From assembly GCF_012985205.1 (NCBI RefSeq), contig NZ_JABEKS010000002.1:372001-436000 (forward strand): a stretch of 64,000 bases of DNA. Reading direction: 5' to 3'. The notes under the pieces are model-generated. The model was not told where the DNA came from, did not search any database, and saw only the letters and a list, made by a program, of their open reading frames with translations. Source of the stretch: Planctomonas sp. JC2975. Lineage in GTDB: Bacteria; Actinomycetota; Actinomycetes; Actinomycetales; Microbacteriaceae. Both the position numbers and the translations under genes were made by a program. Position 1 is the first letter of the stretch, and every line of letters begins with the position of its first letter. Below, piece after piece: positions 1 through 9,167 of the stretch.

Positions 1-1410
1 TTCGGTGCGCCGTCGTTGATCACGCGCAACACGAACGATGTGCAGCAGGTGCAGATGCTCGTGCTCATGACGTGCACGCTGCTCGTGTCGGCGCCCATCC
101 TGTGCATAGGCGGCATCGTGCTGGCGATCCAGCAGGATCTCAGCATGTCGTGGCTGATCGCGGTCAGCGTGCCGGTGCTCCTGGTGTGCGTCGTGCTGAT
201 CATCTCGCGCATGGTGCCGCAGTTCCGGCTGATGCAGACCCGTATCGACAAGGTCAATCGGGTGCTGCGCGAGCAGTTGTCTGGCATCCGCGTCGTTCGC
301 GCGTTCGTGCGGGAAGACGTGGAGCGGAAGAGATTCGACACGGCCAACCTGGAAGTGACGGATACGGCCATCAGGGCCGGACGACTCATGGCGCTGATGT
401 TCCCGACCGTGATGCTCGTGCTCAACTTCTCCAGCGTCGCCGTGATCTGGTTCGGAGCCTTCCGCATCGACGACGGGTCGCTGCAGATCGGCACGATGAC
501 GGCCTTCCTGCAGTACCTCATGCAGATCCTGATGGGCGTCATGATGGCGACCTTCATGTTCGTCATGGTGCCGCGTGCAGCGGTGTGCGCAGAGCGGATC
601 GGGGAGGTGCTGGAGACGGAGTCGACCGTGCGTGCATCCGCCGACGCGATCACGGAACTGGCCGAACACGGGACCATCGAGCTGTTCGAGGTGGGTTTCG
701 CGTACCCCGGTGCTGAGGATCCGGTGCTCAGCGACCTCAACGTGCGCATCGAGCGCGGGCAGACAGTCGCGATCATCGGGTCGACCGGATCCGGCAAGAC
801 CACACTCATCAACCTGTTGCCCCGCCTGTTCGATGCCACGAGCGGGCAGGTTCTCGTCGACGGCACCGACGTGGCCGAGGTCGATCCCGACGTGCTGTGG
901 TCGAAGATCGGGCTGGTGCCGCAGAAGCCCTATCTCTTCAGCGGAACCGTGGCATCCAATCTGCGCTACGGCAAGCCGGATGCCACGGAGGACGAGCTCT
1001 GGCGTGCTTTGGAGATCGCGCAGGCGAAGGACTTCGTCACGGCGATGGACGGCGGCCTCGATGCAGCGATCGCTCAGGGCGGCACGAATGTGTCCGGCGG
1101 GCAACGACAGCGCCTGGCGATCGCCAGAGCTTTGGTGAAGAGGCCGGAGATCTACGTGTTCGACGACTCGTTCTCGGCGCTGGACCTCGCGACGGATGCT
1201 CGCCTCAGACGGGCGCTCCGCGACCGTGAACGAGGTGCGACCTTCGTGATCGTGGCCCAACGGGTGTCGACGATCACGGATGCGGACCAGATCCTGGTGC
1301 TGGAGAACGGACGGATCGTCGACTCCGGCACCCACGAACAGCTCCTGGCGACATCCGAGACCTATGCGGAGATCGTGTCGTCCCAGCTCGCGGCGGAGGA
1401 AGCGGCATGA
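1..1410 (+). CDS. ABC exporter half-transporter, degenerate-site subunit (5' truncated)
   Basis: One half of a heterodimeric ABC exporter in the cytoplasmic membrane. The frame is open from base 1, so the true start lies before the window; about 469 residues remain. They comprise the later part of the permease domain (hydrophobic helices to about residue 190) and an ATPase domain with Walker A GSTGSGKTT and signature VSGGQRQR. Walker B reads VFDDSFSALD, with Asp in place of the catalytic Glu, and the switch-loop His is Gln (VAQRVST). In known heterodimeric exporters (TM287/288, LmrCD) these changes mark the subunit that contributes the non-hydrolysing site. The stop overlaps the next start by four bases (ATGA), so the two halves are probably co-translated. 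The substrate cannot be told; drug or lipid export is the usual role. Confidence 0.93.
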   Translation, partial: FGAPSLITRNTNDVQQVQMLVLMTCTLLVSAPILCIGGIVLAIQQDLSMSWLIAVSVPVLLVCVVLIISRMVPQFRLMQTRIDKVNRVLREQLSGIRVVRAFVREDVERKRFDTANLEVTDTAIRAGRLMALMFPTVMLVLNFSSVAVIWFGAFRIDDGSLQIGTMTAFLQYLMQILMGVMMATFMFVMVPRAAVCAERIGEVLETESTVRASADAITELAEHGTIELFEVGFAYPGAEDPVLSDLNVRIERGQTVAIIGSTGSGKTTLINLLPRLFDATSGQVLVDGTDVAEVDPDVLWSKIGLVPQKPYLFSGTVASNLRYGKPDATEDELWRALEIAQAKDFVTAMDGGLDAAIAQGGTNVSGGQRQRLAIARALVKRPEIYVFDDSFSALDLATDARLRRALRDRERGATFVIVAQRVSTITDADQILVLENGRIVDSGTHEQLLATSETYAEIVSSQLAAEEAA

Positions 1411-3377
1411 GCGAGACGAAGTCGGACGCGGCACAGGCGCCAGAGCGGCCCGGTCCGGGCCGCGGGGGACCGATGGCCGGACTCACCATGCCGCCGAAGA
1501 AGGCGATGAACTTCGGTCCGAGTGCCAAGCGGCTGATCGGGAGATTGAAGCCGGAGTCGCTTGGGCTGGTGTTCGTCATCCTGCTCACCGTGCTCAGCGT
1601 CACGTTCAGCGTTCTGGGACCGAAGCTGCTGGGCGAGGGAACCAACATCATCGTGGCCGGTTTCGTCTCCAAGAGCCTTCCGGCCGGCGCCACCAAGGCC
1701 GAGGTGCTCGCAGGCATGCGGCAGAACGGGCAGGGCCAGCTCGCCGACATGCTCAGCGGGATGGAATTGAACCCTGGGCACGGCATCGACTTCGGCGCGT
1801 TGTCGCAGGTGCTCCTTCTCGTGCTCGTGCTGTACGCGTTCGCGTCCGTGTTCAGCTGGCTGCAGGCATACCTGCTCAACGGCATCACGATGCGCACGGT
1901 GTACCGCCTGCGCAAGGAGGTGGAGGAGAAGGTCCACCGGTTGCCGCTCAAGTACTTCGACACGATGCCTCGCGGAGAACTGCTCAGCCGGGTGACGAAC
2001 GACATCGACAATGTGCAGCAGAGCCTGCAGCAGACCGTGAGCCAAGTGCTCACCTCGCTGCTGACGGTCGTCGGCGTGCTGGTCATCATGTTCGTGATCT
2101 CGCCGCTGCTCGCCGTCATCGCCCTCATCTCCGTTCCGCTGACGTTGGTGGTCACGATGGTGATCGCGAAGCGTTCGCAGAAGATGTTCGTCGCGCAGTG
2201 GAAGCACACCGGCCAGCTGAACGCGCAGATCGAGGAGACATACTCCGGGCACGCGATCGTGAAGGTATTCGGGCGTCAGCGCGAGGCGAACGAGCGATTC
2301 GCGCTGAAGAACGAGGAGCTGTACCGGGCGAGCTTCGGGGCGCAGTTCGTGTCAGGGATCATCATGCCCTCGATGCAGTTCGTCGGGAACCTCGTGTACG
2401 TCGCGATCGCGGTGGTGGGCGGCCTGCAGGTGGCGGCCGGTGCCATCCAGATCGGTGATGTGCAGGCCTTCATCCAGTACTCCAGACAGTTCACCCAGCC
2501 CCTCGCCCAGCTGGGATCGATGGCCAACCTGCTGCAGTCGGGTGTGGCATCCGCTGAGCGGGTGTTCGAACTGCTCGACGCCGACGAGCAGTCGCCTGAC
2601 CCGGATGCCCCTGCCGCACTCGGCGAGACCAAAGGCCGGCTCGAGTTCGAGGACGTCGCGTTCCGTTACGTGGCGGACAAGCCGCTGATCGACGATCTCT
2701 CGATGGTCGCCGAACCGGGACAGACCGTCGCGATCGTCGGCCCGACCGGGGCCGGGAAGACGACGCTCGTCAACCTGATCATGCGGTTCTATGAGGTGGA
2801 CTCGGGCCGCATCACGTTGGACGGCGTCGACATCACACGGCTCACACGGGATGAGCTCCGTGGCCGCATCGGAATGGTGTTGCAGGATACCTGGCTGTTC
2901 GCCGGCACGATCCGCGAGAACATCGCATATGGGCGCCCGGATGCCACGGAGGAGGAGATCGTCGCGGCCGCCAAGGCGAGCTACGTCGACCGGTTCGTGC
3001 GCTCGTTGCCCGATGGCTACGACACGGTGCTCGACGATGATGCATCCAACGTGAGCGCGGGGGAGAAGCAGCTGCTCACGATCGCCAGGGCGTTCCTGGC
3101 GCGGCCGAGCGTGCTCATCCTCGACGAGGCGACGAGCTCGGTCGACACGCGCACGGAGCTGCTGGTGCAGAAGGCGATGAGCGCGCTGCGCACCGGCCGC
3201 ACGAGTTTCGTTATCGCCCACAGGCTCTCGACGATCCGCGACGCCGACATGATCCTCGTGATGGAGGACGGCAACATCGTCGAGCAGGGCACGCATGCGC
3301 AGCTGCTCGCGGCCGGCGGTGCCTACTACTCGCTCTACAACGCGCAGTTCGCGGGGGCTGTGACCGGGGACGTCTGA
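1407..3377 (+). CDS. ABC exporter half-transporter, catalytic-site subunit
   Basis: Partner of the preceding ABC half-transporter, 656 residues. A Gly/Pro-rich cytoplasmic N-terminus (about 50 residues) is followed by a six-helix permease domain (about 50-370) and an ATPase domain with Walker A GPTGAGKTT, canonical Walker B ILILDEATSSVD with catalytic Glu, and H-loop IAHRLST. Its signature motif is VSAGEKQ rather than LSGGQ. The intact Walker B here paired with a Glu-to-Asp change in the partner, and a deviant signature here, is the expected complementary pattern for one active and one degenerate ATP site. It begins inside the stop of the upstream gene. A multidrug or lipid export role is inferred from the family only. 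Confidence 0.95.
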   Translation: MSETKSDAAQAPERPGPGRGGPMAGLTMPPKKAMNFGPSAKRLIGRLKPESLGLVFVILLTVLSVTFSVLGPKLLGEGTNIIVAGFVSKSLPAGATKAEVLAGMRQNGQGQLADMLSGMELNPGHGIDFGALSQVLLLVLVLYAFASVFSWLQAYLLNGITMRTVYRLRKEVEEKVHRLPLKYFDTMPRGELLSRVTNDIDNVQQSLQQTVSQVLTSLLTVVGVLVIMFVISPLLAVIALISVPLTLVVTMVIAKRSQKMFVAQWKHTGQLNAQIEETYSGHAIVKVFGRQREANERFALKNEELYRASFGAQFVSGIIMPSMQFVGNLVYVAIAVVGGLQVAAGAIQIGDVQAFIQYSRQFTQPLAQLGSMANLLQSGVASAERVFELLDADEQSPDPDAPAALGETKGRLEFEDVAFRYVADKPLIDDLSMVAEPGQTVAIVGPTGAGKTTLVNLIMRFYEVDSGRITLDGVDITRLTRDELRGRIGMVLQDTWLFAGTIRENIAYGRPDATEEEIVAAAKASYVDRFVRSLPDGYDTVLDDDASNVSAGEKQLLTIARAFLARPSVLILDEATSSVDTRTELLVQKAMSALRTGRTSFVIAHRLSTIRDADMILVMEDGNIVEQGTHAQLLAAGGAYYSLYNAQFAGAVTGDV

Positions 3378-3575
3378 TCGGTGAGGGCCGAGTAGACGCG
3401 GCCTGACCGACGAGTGAAGCGGATGCCGCGGAGCAGCAGCTTCGCGGCATCCGCACGCACGCGCCGAAGGCCGGACAGTGCACTCGTCGTCCCCAGCGTT
3501 CCATCGCGGACGAGCATTCACGGATGGCAGCTCTCGAAGACGGCCCGGGGATGCGGATCCGCGAGGGTGGTCGCC

Positions 3576-4736
3576 ATGCCAGAACGACTCGTCGCCTCCG
3601 ATCCGATCACCCTGCTGTCCGTCGTGCCCGAACTCGTGGGATTCGAACCCCGGGAGAGCCTGGTGCTCGTCGCGTTCTGCGGAAAGACGAGCGCGGGGGC
3701 CTTTCGCGTCGACCTTCCTCCCGATGCGCCTCAAGTGCCCTCGCCTATCGGTGAGCGATCGCGGTCGGAAAGGGACTCCGCGCCCGGGACGAATGGTCGG
3801 CAGCTGGCGGCCGCGCTGCTTGATTCCGTCCGGCGGCTTCAGCGGGTGGATCGGCTCATTCCGATCGTCTACACGGAGGCCTCGTGCGCCGACGGTCCGC
3901 CGCACTCCGGCACGGTGTCGGAGATCCGAACGGCGGCGTCCGCTCGGGGGATCCGGACGCTTGACGCCCTGTACGTCGCAGGAGACGGATGGGGCAGCTA
4001 CACCGGTGAGCCGCGACCCCGCGACGAACTGGAGTCGACCATCGGGCTGCGCCGACTCGATCCGGATGTTCCCGAGCTCGCGCCTCCGCCTCGTGAAGCA
4101 GCGAAGCTCCCGAACGTCTCCGAGCGTGATCGTCTGCGCACGGCGACCGCGCTCGCCGCTGTCGAACGCACCGAACCGGGTGTCGATCCGGTGTGGTTGG
4201 CCGGATACAGCGCGGACTGGCGACCCGAGGACGTCGGTCCGGCGGCGTCGGCGTTGCTGGCAGGCGTCCTGGCCGATCCGTGCACACGCGACGTGCTCCT
4301 GTACGCCTGGGCGTGGGGGAGCAGGGCCGGCAGACGGGCCGTCCGGTTCCAGGAGCGGTTCCTCCGTGGCGGGCCCATCGTCGACGCGCGATTCGCCGCG
4401 GCGTTCTCCGGTGCGGACGCACTCGGCCGTCCCGACGTCGAGTCCGTCGAGCACGCGGTCGAGCTCGTGCGCAGGGTCGCCGCTCATCTGGTCGAGACGG
4501 ACCGCGCTCCTGCGTTGTCTGCACTCGCATGGCTCAGCTGGGCGCTCGGCCGCAGCTCCGTCGCGGGGGAGTACCTCCTTCAGGCGAGAGCGGCGGATCC
4601 GTCATACGGCCTCGCGGAGCTGTTGGATGCCATCCTGTCGCGCGGAATCCTCCCCGAGTGGGCCTTCTCCGGCGACCCGTCATCACGCGACAGCGCTCCC
4701 AGGCGAGCCGGGGCCGGGCACCGGAGGTCGTCGTGA
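3576..4736 (+). CDS. DUF4192 family protein
   Basis: A 386-residue protein whose N-terminus (VASDPITLLSVVPELVGFEP, followed by a VLVAF strand) is typical of DUF4192, a family of unknown function common in actinobacteria. The ATG at 3576 is chosen because GAGGG lies eight bases upstream; the open frame extends further back but without a ribosome site and with non-family sequence. No signal peptide or membrane helix is seen, so it is probably cytoplasmic. The second half is Ala/Arg-rich and predicted helical, as in the family. It stands alone between the ABC exporter and the envelope cluster. No biochemical role is known for the family and none is proposed. Confidence 0.85.
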   Translation: MPERLVASDPITLLSVVPELVGFEPRESLVLVAFCGKTSAGAFRVDLPPDAPQVPSPIGERSRSERDSAPGTNGRQLAAALLDSVRRLQRVDRLIPIVYTEASCADGPPHSGTVSEIRTAASARGIRTLDALYVAGDGWGSYTGEPRPRDELESTIGLRRLDPDVPELAPPPREAAKLPNVSERDRLRTATALAAVERTEPGVDPVWLAGYSADWRPEDVGPAASALLAGVLADPCTRDVLLYAWAWGSRAGRRAVRFQERFLRGGPIVDARFAAAFSGADALGRPDVESVEHAVELVRRVAAHLVETDRAPALSALAWLSWALGRSSVAGEYLLQARAADPSYGLAELLDAILSRGILPEWAFSGDPSSRDSAPRRAGAGHRRSS

Positions 4737-4946
4737 TGGGTCGCACCGAGAGGAAACGTTCGTGCCCGGATTACTCCGGGACGTGTCTCCCGTCACGGCG
4801 ATCCGCGCCGACAGTACACTCGGGTTTGCCGTCGGAGTGCACCAGCTGCCGCTGGCGCTTGCCGGGGTGGAAGCCTGCTCGGACCAGAGCGGGACCGTCC
4901 ACGGTCCAGGCACAACGTCGATGAAGTCGTGCGGAAAGGGGACTGG

Positions 4947-6737
4947 GTGGCCATGGCGCAGCCGTTCGGTCGCGAGCACGGATTCGTCTACATCGCGGTG
5001 CCGCGCCCGCCGGAGGACGACTGGATCGCCGTGGCCGCGGAGACCTTCGTCGTGCTCATCGAGTCGGGGCCGGGTGAACGCGGTGTCGACGCCCTGACCG
5101 AGCTGGCGCGTTCGGCGGATGCGCCGCTCGAGGCGATTGTGTCTGCGATTCCCGCGGGTCCTGACGGTGTGGACTCCTTCGCGGTGGTCCACCTGGACGA
5201 GCGCGCCAACGACGGATGGCGCGTCACCGCCGTCGCACGCGGCCGTGCCCTCGTCGACCTCTACTCGGACGGCGGTTCGCGGAGGTTCTCGTCGTCCGGC
5301 GTTCAGCCGTGGCTGATCGCCACGTTCCGCGATGTCGTCGCGTTCGGCCTCGGAGGTCCGGCCCGTCGATTCGACGCCGTGACGCACCGCAACCCGAGTG
5401 CCCTGGCCATCGGACTGGGCACGGCGCACGCCGGATCGCTCCTGTGGTCCATGGACTCGATCGATCGCGCGGACGCCGATGCCGCGGACGGCGACATCGG
5501 ATACGTCCGGCCGGGTGCGGCACTCGACGACGACACGGTGCGCAGGTCGCCGTTCGTGCCCGGACCCGTCGAGCAGCCGGACGAGTCCGCACACGAACCT
5601 GTGGACGGCTTCGGCAGGTCGGAGGGAAGCCGAGCAGAAGAACCTGCCAGCGGCGTCCCCGCAGAGGAGACGGTCGAGCGGCACCGGATCGGCGACCTCG
5701 CTTCCATCGACGATGCCGAGGATGGGCCGGCGCTCGAGGCGGCACGATATGAGGCTTTCGAGCTGACGGTGGCGCGGGAGTCCGTCGCACATTTGTTCCG
5801 TCCGCCAGCTGACACGGACGAGGCCGAGGCCGACGACGAGGACGAGACCGTCGTCGAGGCCGGGGCCGAGGCCGACGACGAGGACGAGACCGTCGTCGAG
5901 GCCGGGGCCGAGGCCGACGACGAGGACGAGACCGTCGTCGAGGCCGGGGCCGAGGTCGGGGCCCACGGTCAAACGGCCCCCGGACAGTGCGCGGACGCGG
6001 AGGCGGACAGGTACACGGCGCCGGACGCGTCCGAGACCGATGATGCGGCGGGTCAGGCGACCGCGACAAAGGCGACCCCCGAGCCCTCGGTCGGCTCCGA
6101 GCCGTTCGCCCGGCCCTCGAAGCCGTTCACCGGAGCGCCTGAGCCGTCTCTCGGAGCGTCGGAGAGACCTGCCGAACCGGTGCCCGTCGACCGCCACGCC
6201 CCGGCAGTGCGCAACGGGGCAACGGCAGAACCGACTCCGAGGGTCTCCCCGTCCAGCGAGCTGGAGCCCACCGTCTCGATGCCGAAGCAGCCGACGCGCC
6301 GGCCCCGAGGTTCGTCGGTCGGAGCGCCGGTGAGCGCGTCAGCGTCGCCGGCCGGCGCACCCGGTCGGGCCTCCGCACCCGCGCCGAACGCCGTGGCCGA
6401 GCCGACGCCGGTGCGCGTCGGTGTCAGAGGGCGGGAGTCCGTGCTGCTGGATGCGCCGATCATCGTCGGGCGACGACCGGCGGGAACGACACGGCACGGA
6501 AGGGAGCCGCTGCTGGTCACCGTTCCTTCGCCGGAACAGGTCGTGTCGGCGTCGCACGTGAGGATCGAGCGCCAAGGGAACGTTGTCGTCGTCACCGATC
6601 TGAGGTCGAAGAACGGCACGTCGATCACCGTTCCCGGTTCGCGGCCGAGGCGTCTCCGTCCCGGAGAATCCTTCGCCGTGCCAGGGGCCGCGACGGTCGA
6701 AATCGGGGACGGGACTATCATCGAGATCACCCCGTAG
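4947..6737 (+). CDS. FHA-domain protein with acidic tandem-repeat linker
   Basis: About 596 residues. An N-terminal globular region (to about residue 175) of unrecognised fold is followed by a long low-complexity Ala/Glu/Pro/Thr linker and a C-terminal FHA domain (about 485-590) with the hallmark GRR, SASHVRI and SKNGT motifs that bind phosphothreonine peptides. The linker carries three perfect 14-residue repeats (EADDEDETVVEAGA) encoded by a 42-base tandem repeat. Start: AAGGGGA lies just upstream of GTG 4947, with ATG 4953 two codons later; an in-frame GTG at 4929 lacks a good site. It precedes a PP2C phosphatase and Ser/Thr kinase, so it is a likely reader of that kinase's phosphorylation. 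The N-terminal role is unknown. Confidence 0.85.
   Translation: MAMAQPFGREHGFVYIAVPRPPEDDWIAVAAETFVVLIESGPGERGVDALTELARSADAPLEAIVSAIPAGPDGVDSFAVVHLDERANDGWRVTAVARGRALVDLYSDGGSRRFSSSGVQPWLIATFRDVVAFGLGGPARRFDAVTHRNPSALAIGLGTAHAGSLLWSMDSIDRADADAADGDIGYVRPGAALDDDTVRRSPFVPGPVEQPDESAHEPVDGFGRSEGSRAEEPASGVPAEETVERHRIGDLASIDDAEDGPALEAARYEAFELTVARESVAHLFRPPADTDEAEADDEDETVVEAGAEADDEDETVVEAGAEADDEDETVVEAGAEVGAHGQTAPGQCADAEADRYTAPDASETDDAAGQATATKATPEPSVGSEPFARPSKPFTGAPEPSLGASERPAEPVPVDRHAPAVRNGATAEPTPRVSPSSELEPTVSMPKQPTRRPRGSSVGAPVSASASPAGAPGRASAPAPNAVAEPTPVRVGVRGRESVLLDAPIIVGRRPAGTTRHGREPLLVTVPSPEQVVSASHVRIERQGNVVVVTDLRSKNGTSITVPGSRPRRLRPGESFAVPGAATVEIGDGTIIEITP
5826..5951 (+). repeat. 42-base tandem repeat, three perfect copies, inside the FHA gene
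   Basis: Units at 5826-5867, 5868-5909 and 5910-5951 are identical at the base level and are followed by a short degenerate copy. Each encodes EADDEDETVVEAGA. The unit is a multiple of three, so copy-number change lengthens or shortens the acidic linker without breaking the frame. Confidence 0.95.
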
Positions 6738-6812
6738 CACGGTGAACGCGTCGCGCACCGACACGATCGTCGATTGGCCCGGCTTGCAGACCCCACCCGA
6801 GAGGACGGCCGC

Positions 6813-7640
6813 GTGACACAGATCGGGCGCAGCAGCAAGCGGCACCACATCGCCGTGCCCGGCAAAGACGGAGCTCGCATCACGCTGGCGTGGGCATCCG
6901 TCACGGACAAGGGCTACCGCCGCGCGGTGAACGAGGACAGCCTGATCGCGAGATCCCCCATCTTCGCCGTGGCCGACGGCATGGGCGGACACTCCGCAGG
7001 GGACGTCGCCAGCGCGGCAGTCGTCAACAGGCTCGCCGAGCACACCGGGCCCTCGTTCATCGACGAGGGCTCGATCGACACCGCACTCCGCGACGCCGTC
7101 GTCGACATGGAGAAGGGTGCAGGGCAAAGCGATCTGGGCACGGGGACCACCGTGACGGGATTCGCTCTCACGATGGTCGGTGGCGAACCGAGCTGGCTCG
7201 TCTTCAACATCGGAGACTCACGGGTGTACGAGCTCGAGGAGGGGGAGCTCCGGCAGCTCACGGTCGACCATTCGATCGTGCAGGAGCTTCTCGACGCGGG
7301 CGCGATCACGCCCTCGGAGGCGGAGGTGCATCCGCACTCGAACGTGATCACGCGTGCGGTCGGTTTCAACGAGGATCCCGTTCCCGATTTCAGCCTCGTT
7401 CCGCTGACGGTGGGCACGAGGCTCCTTGCCTGTTCGGACGGTCTGACGAAGGAACTGACGGAGCACGGCATCCGCCATTTCCTCACCGTCGGATCGAGCC
7501 CGCTGGACGCAGCGGGCCAGCTCATGGACGCAGCGCTCGGCAACGGCGGCAGGGACAATGTCACGGTCGTCGTGGTCGACGTGATGGAGACCCCCGATTC
7601 GCCGCTGCCGGCGGGACGACGCACCGGCAGAAGACGCTGA
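6813..7640 (+). CDS. PP2C-family Ser/Thr protein phosphatase
   Basis: Metal-dependent protein phosphatase of 275 residues that should remove phosphates from Ser/Thr residues, opposing the kinase encoded downstream. Family motifs are all present: GYRRAVNEDS (acidic metal ligands near residues 41-42), ADGMGGHS with Asp55, and GGRDNVTVVVV with Asp248. GTG 6813 is preferred over an upstream TTG because GAGAGGA lies seven bases before it and the family sequence begins shortly after. No membrane helix is seen, so it acts in the cytoplasm. It follows the FHA gene by 75 bases. PP2C, kinase and FHA genes side by side are the standard set for phospho-signalling in actinobacterial envelope control. Confidence 0.95.
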   Translation: MTQIGRSSKRHHIAVPGKDGARITLAWASVTDKGYRRAVNEDSLIARSPIFAVADGMGGHSAGDVASAAVVNRLAEHTGPSFIDEGSIDTALRDAVVDMEKGAGQSDLGTGTTVTGFALTMVGGEPSWLVFNIGDSRVYELEEGELRQLTVDHSIVQELLDAGAITPSEAEVHPHSNVITRAVGFNEDPVPDFSLVPLTVGTRLLACSDGLTKELTEHGIRHFLTVGSSPLDAAGQLMDAALGNGGRDNVTVVVVDVMETPDSPLPAGRRTGRRR

Positions 7641-7708
7641 AACATCGGGTGTGAGCCCTGGCCGCTCCGGCCTCAGCGGACCCCAGGCCCCTCGCCACTG
7701 GTCCCGCC

Positions 7709-7714
7709 TACAAT
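7709..7714 (+). promoter_or_regulatory. candidate -10 box for the kinase/envelope operon
   Basis: TACAAT lies 55 bases upstream of the kinase ATG in the 129-base gap after the PP2C gene, the largest gap inside the cluster. It fits a TANNNT -10 element. No convincing -35 hexamer is visible. This would place the start of the long 7770-24022 transcript here. Confidence 0.4.
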
Positions 7715-7769
7715 GGGTGCACGTTGACCCCGCCCGGGGACGAGGACGACCGAGCTGACCGGAGGCGTC

Positions 7770-9167
7770 ATGGCGAAGAGGTTGCCGTCTGCCCCGCCCG
7801 TGCTGCCCGGATTCTCCTACGTTCGCGCGCTGGGATCCGGCGGTTTCGCCGACGTCTTCCTCTACGAGCAGAACATGCCGCGACGTCAGGTCGCCGTCAA
7901 GGTCCTCCTCAGCGAAGTCGTGACGCCGAGCGTGCGGGCGATGTTCCAGGCAGAGGCCAACCTGATGGCCCAGCTCAGCTCGCACCCGGCTGTGCTCACC
8001 GTGTATCAGGCGAGCGTGGCATCCGACGGCCGGCCGTACCTCGTGATGGAACTGTGCTCGCCGGTGCTCAACCAGCGGTACCGCGCGGAACCGCTCAGCG
8101 TCCCTGACGCCCTCGCGATCGGCGTGAAGATCGCGGGCGCCGTCGAGACCGCGCACCGAGCGGGTGTTCTGCACCGCGACGTGAAGCCGTCGAACATCCT
8201 CACGACGGCATACGGGCATCCGGTGCTCTCCGACTTCGGCATCGCGGCGACGGTCGGCGACGTCGAATTGGCGGATGCCGTCGGCCTCTCGATCCCGTGG
8301 TCGGCACCAGAAGTCATCACCGACGAGACGACGGGAACGGTCGAGAGCGAGGTGTGGGCGCTCGGCGCCACCATCTATTCGCTGGTCGCCGGACGTTCAC
8401 CGTTCGAGGTCCCCGGCACTGACAATTCCTCGGCACAACTCATCGCACGCATCCAGCGCGCGAAACCCGAGCCGATCGGGAGACCGGACGTGCCGCCAAG
8501 GCTCGAGGCCGTGCTGCGTCGCTCGATGTCGAGGAAGCCGGAGGCGCGCCAGCAGAGTGTCCTCGAGCTGATCCGGGACCTGCAGGCCGTTGAGACGGAA
8601 CTCGGCTTCGCGCCGACTCCGGCCGATGTCGCGACGGATGTCTGGGTCGCCGCCCCGACCGTCGATGACGACGACCGCACCAGGATCAAGGGCGTCGTCG
8701 CTGTGACGGGCGCTCAGCGGCGTCGTCGTCGCAGAGAGAATGAGCCGGCGGCGGCAGAGCCGGCGGCGCGCGAGACCGGCGCGACGTCCGGAGCGGTCGC
8801 CGGCCGGTTGAGCAAGGGTGGCGCGTGGCTGATCGCCGTCTGCGTCGTGCTCGGAGTGGCCTTCATCGTCACCCTGTCGACCGTTCTCGTGCGCGCAGGG
8901 ACGCCGTCGGACATCCCGACCGTGCACGACGTCGAGGGTCGCACGGTCGCCGGGTCCGTGGAGTTCACGTGGCCGGACCCTGGAATCTCGCCGTCCGATG
9001 AATACCAGGTGAGCCTCGACGGCGGTGTACCGAGCCTGCAGCGCAGCTCGACCTTCACCGTCGATTCCCCGCAGCACAGAGTGTGCCTCACCGTCACGGT
9101 GAACCGCTCCGGTCGCACCGGTGCACCGAGCACGCCCAAATGCGTCGATCCCGTCGGGTCACCGTGA
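7770..9167 (+). CDS. membrane-anchored Ser/Thr protein kinase (PknB-like class)
   Basis: Protein kinase of 465 residues. The kinase domain (about 10-270) has ATP-binding Lys44 in AVKVLL, the catalytic loop HRDVKPSN (Asp137) and DFGIA (Asp155). A basic linker leads to one membrane helix (about 352-374) and an extracytoplasmic tail of about 90 residues that looks like a single fibronectin type III domain, with no PASTA repeats. The tail resembles the C-terminal FN3 domains of the next protein. ATG 7770 follows GGAGG. The stop overlaps the next start (GTGA). The topology suggests sensing outside the cell and phosphorylation inside; likely readers are the two FHA proteins of the cluster, and the likely antagonist is the PP2C phosphatase. 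Confidence 0.93.
   Translation: MAKRLPSAPPVLPGFSYVRALGSGGFADVFLYEQNMPRRQVAVKVLLSEVVTPSVRAMFQAEANLMAQLSSHPAVLTVYQASVASDGRPYLVMELCSPVLNQRYRAEPLSVPDALAIGVKIAGAVETAHRAGVLHRDVKPSNILTTAYGHPVLSDFGIAATVGDVELADAVGLSIPWSAPEVITDETTGTVESEVWALGATIYSLVAGRSPFEVPGTDNSSAQLIARIQRAKPEPIGRPDVPPRLEAVLRRSMSRKPEARQQSVLELIRDLQAVETELGFAPTPADVATDVWVAAPTVDDDDRTRIKGVVAVTGAQRRRRRRENEPAAAEPAARETGATSGAVAGRLSKGGAWLIAVCVVLGVAFIVTLSTVLVRAGTPSDIPTVHDVEGRTVAGSVEFTWPDPGISPSDEYQVSLDGGVPSLQRSSTFTVDSPQHRVCLTVTVNRSGRTGAPSTPKCVDPVGSP

Noticed and set aside
2352-4487. 711-codon minus-strand open frame
   Set aside because: Antisense to the ABC exporter and DUF4192 genes; shadow-frame composition.
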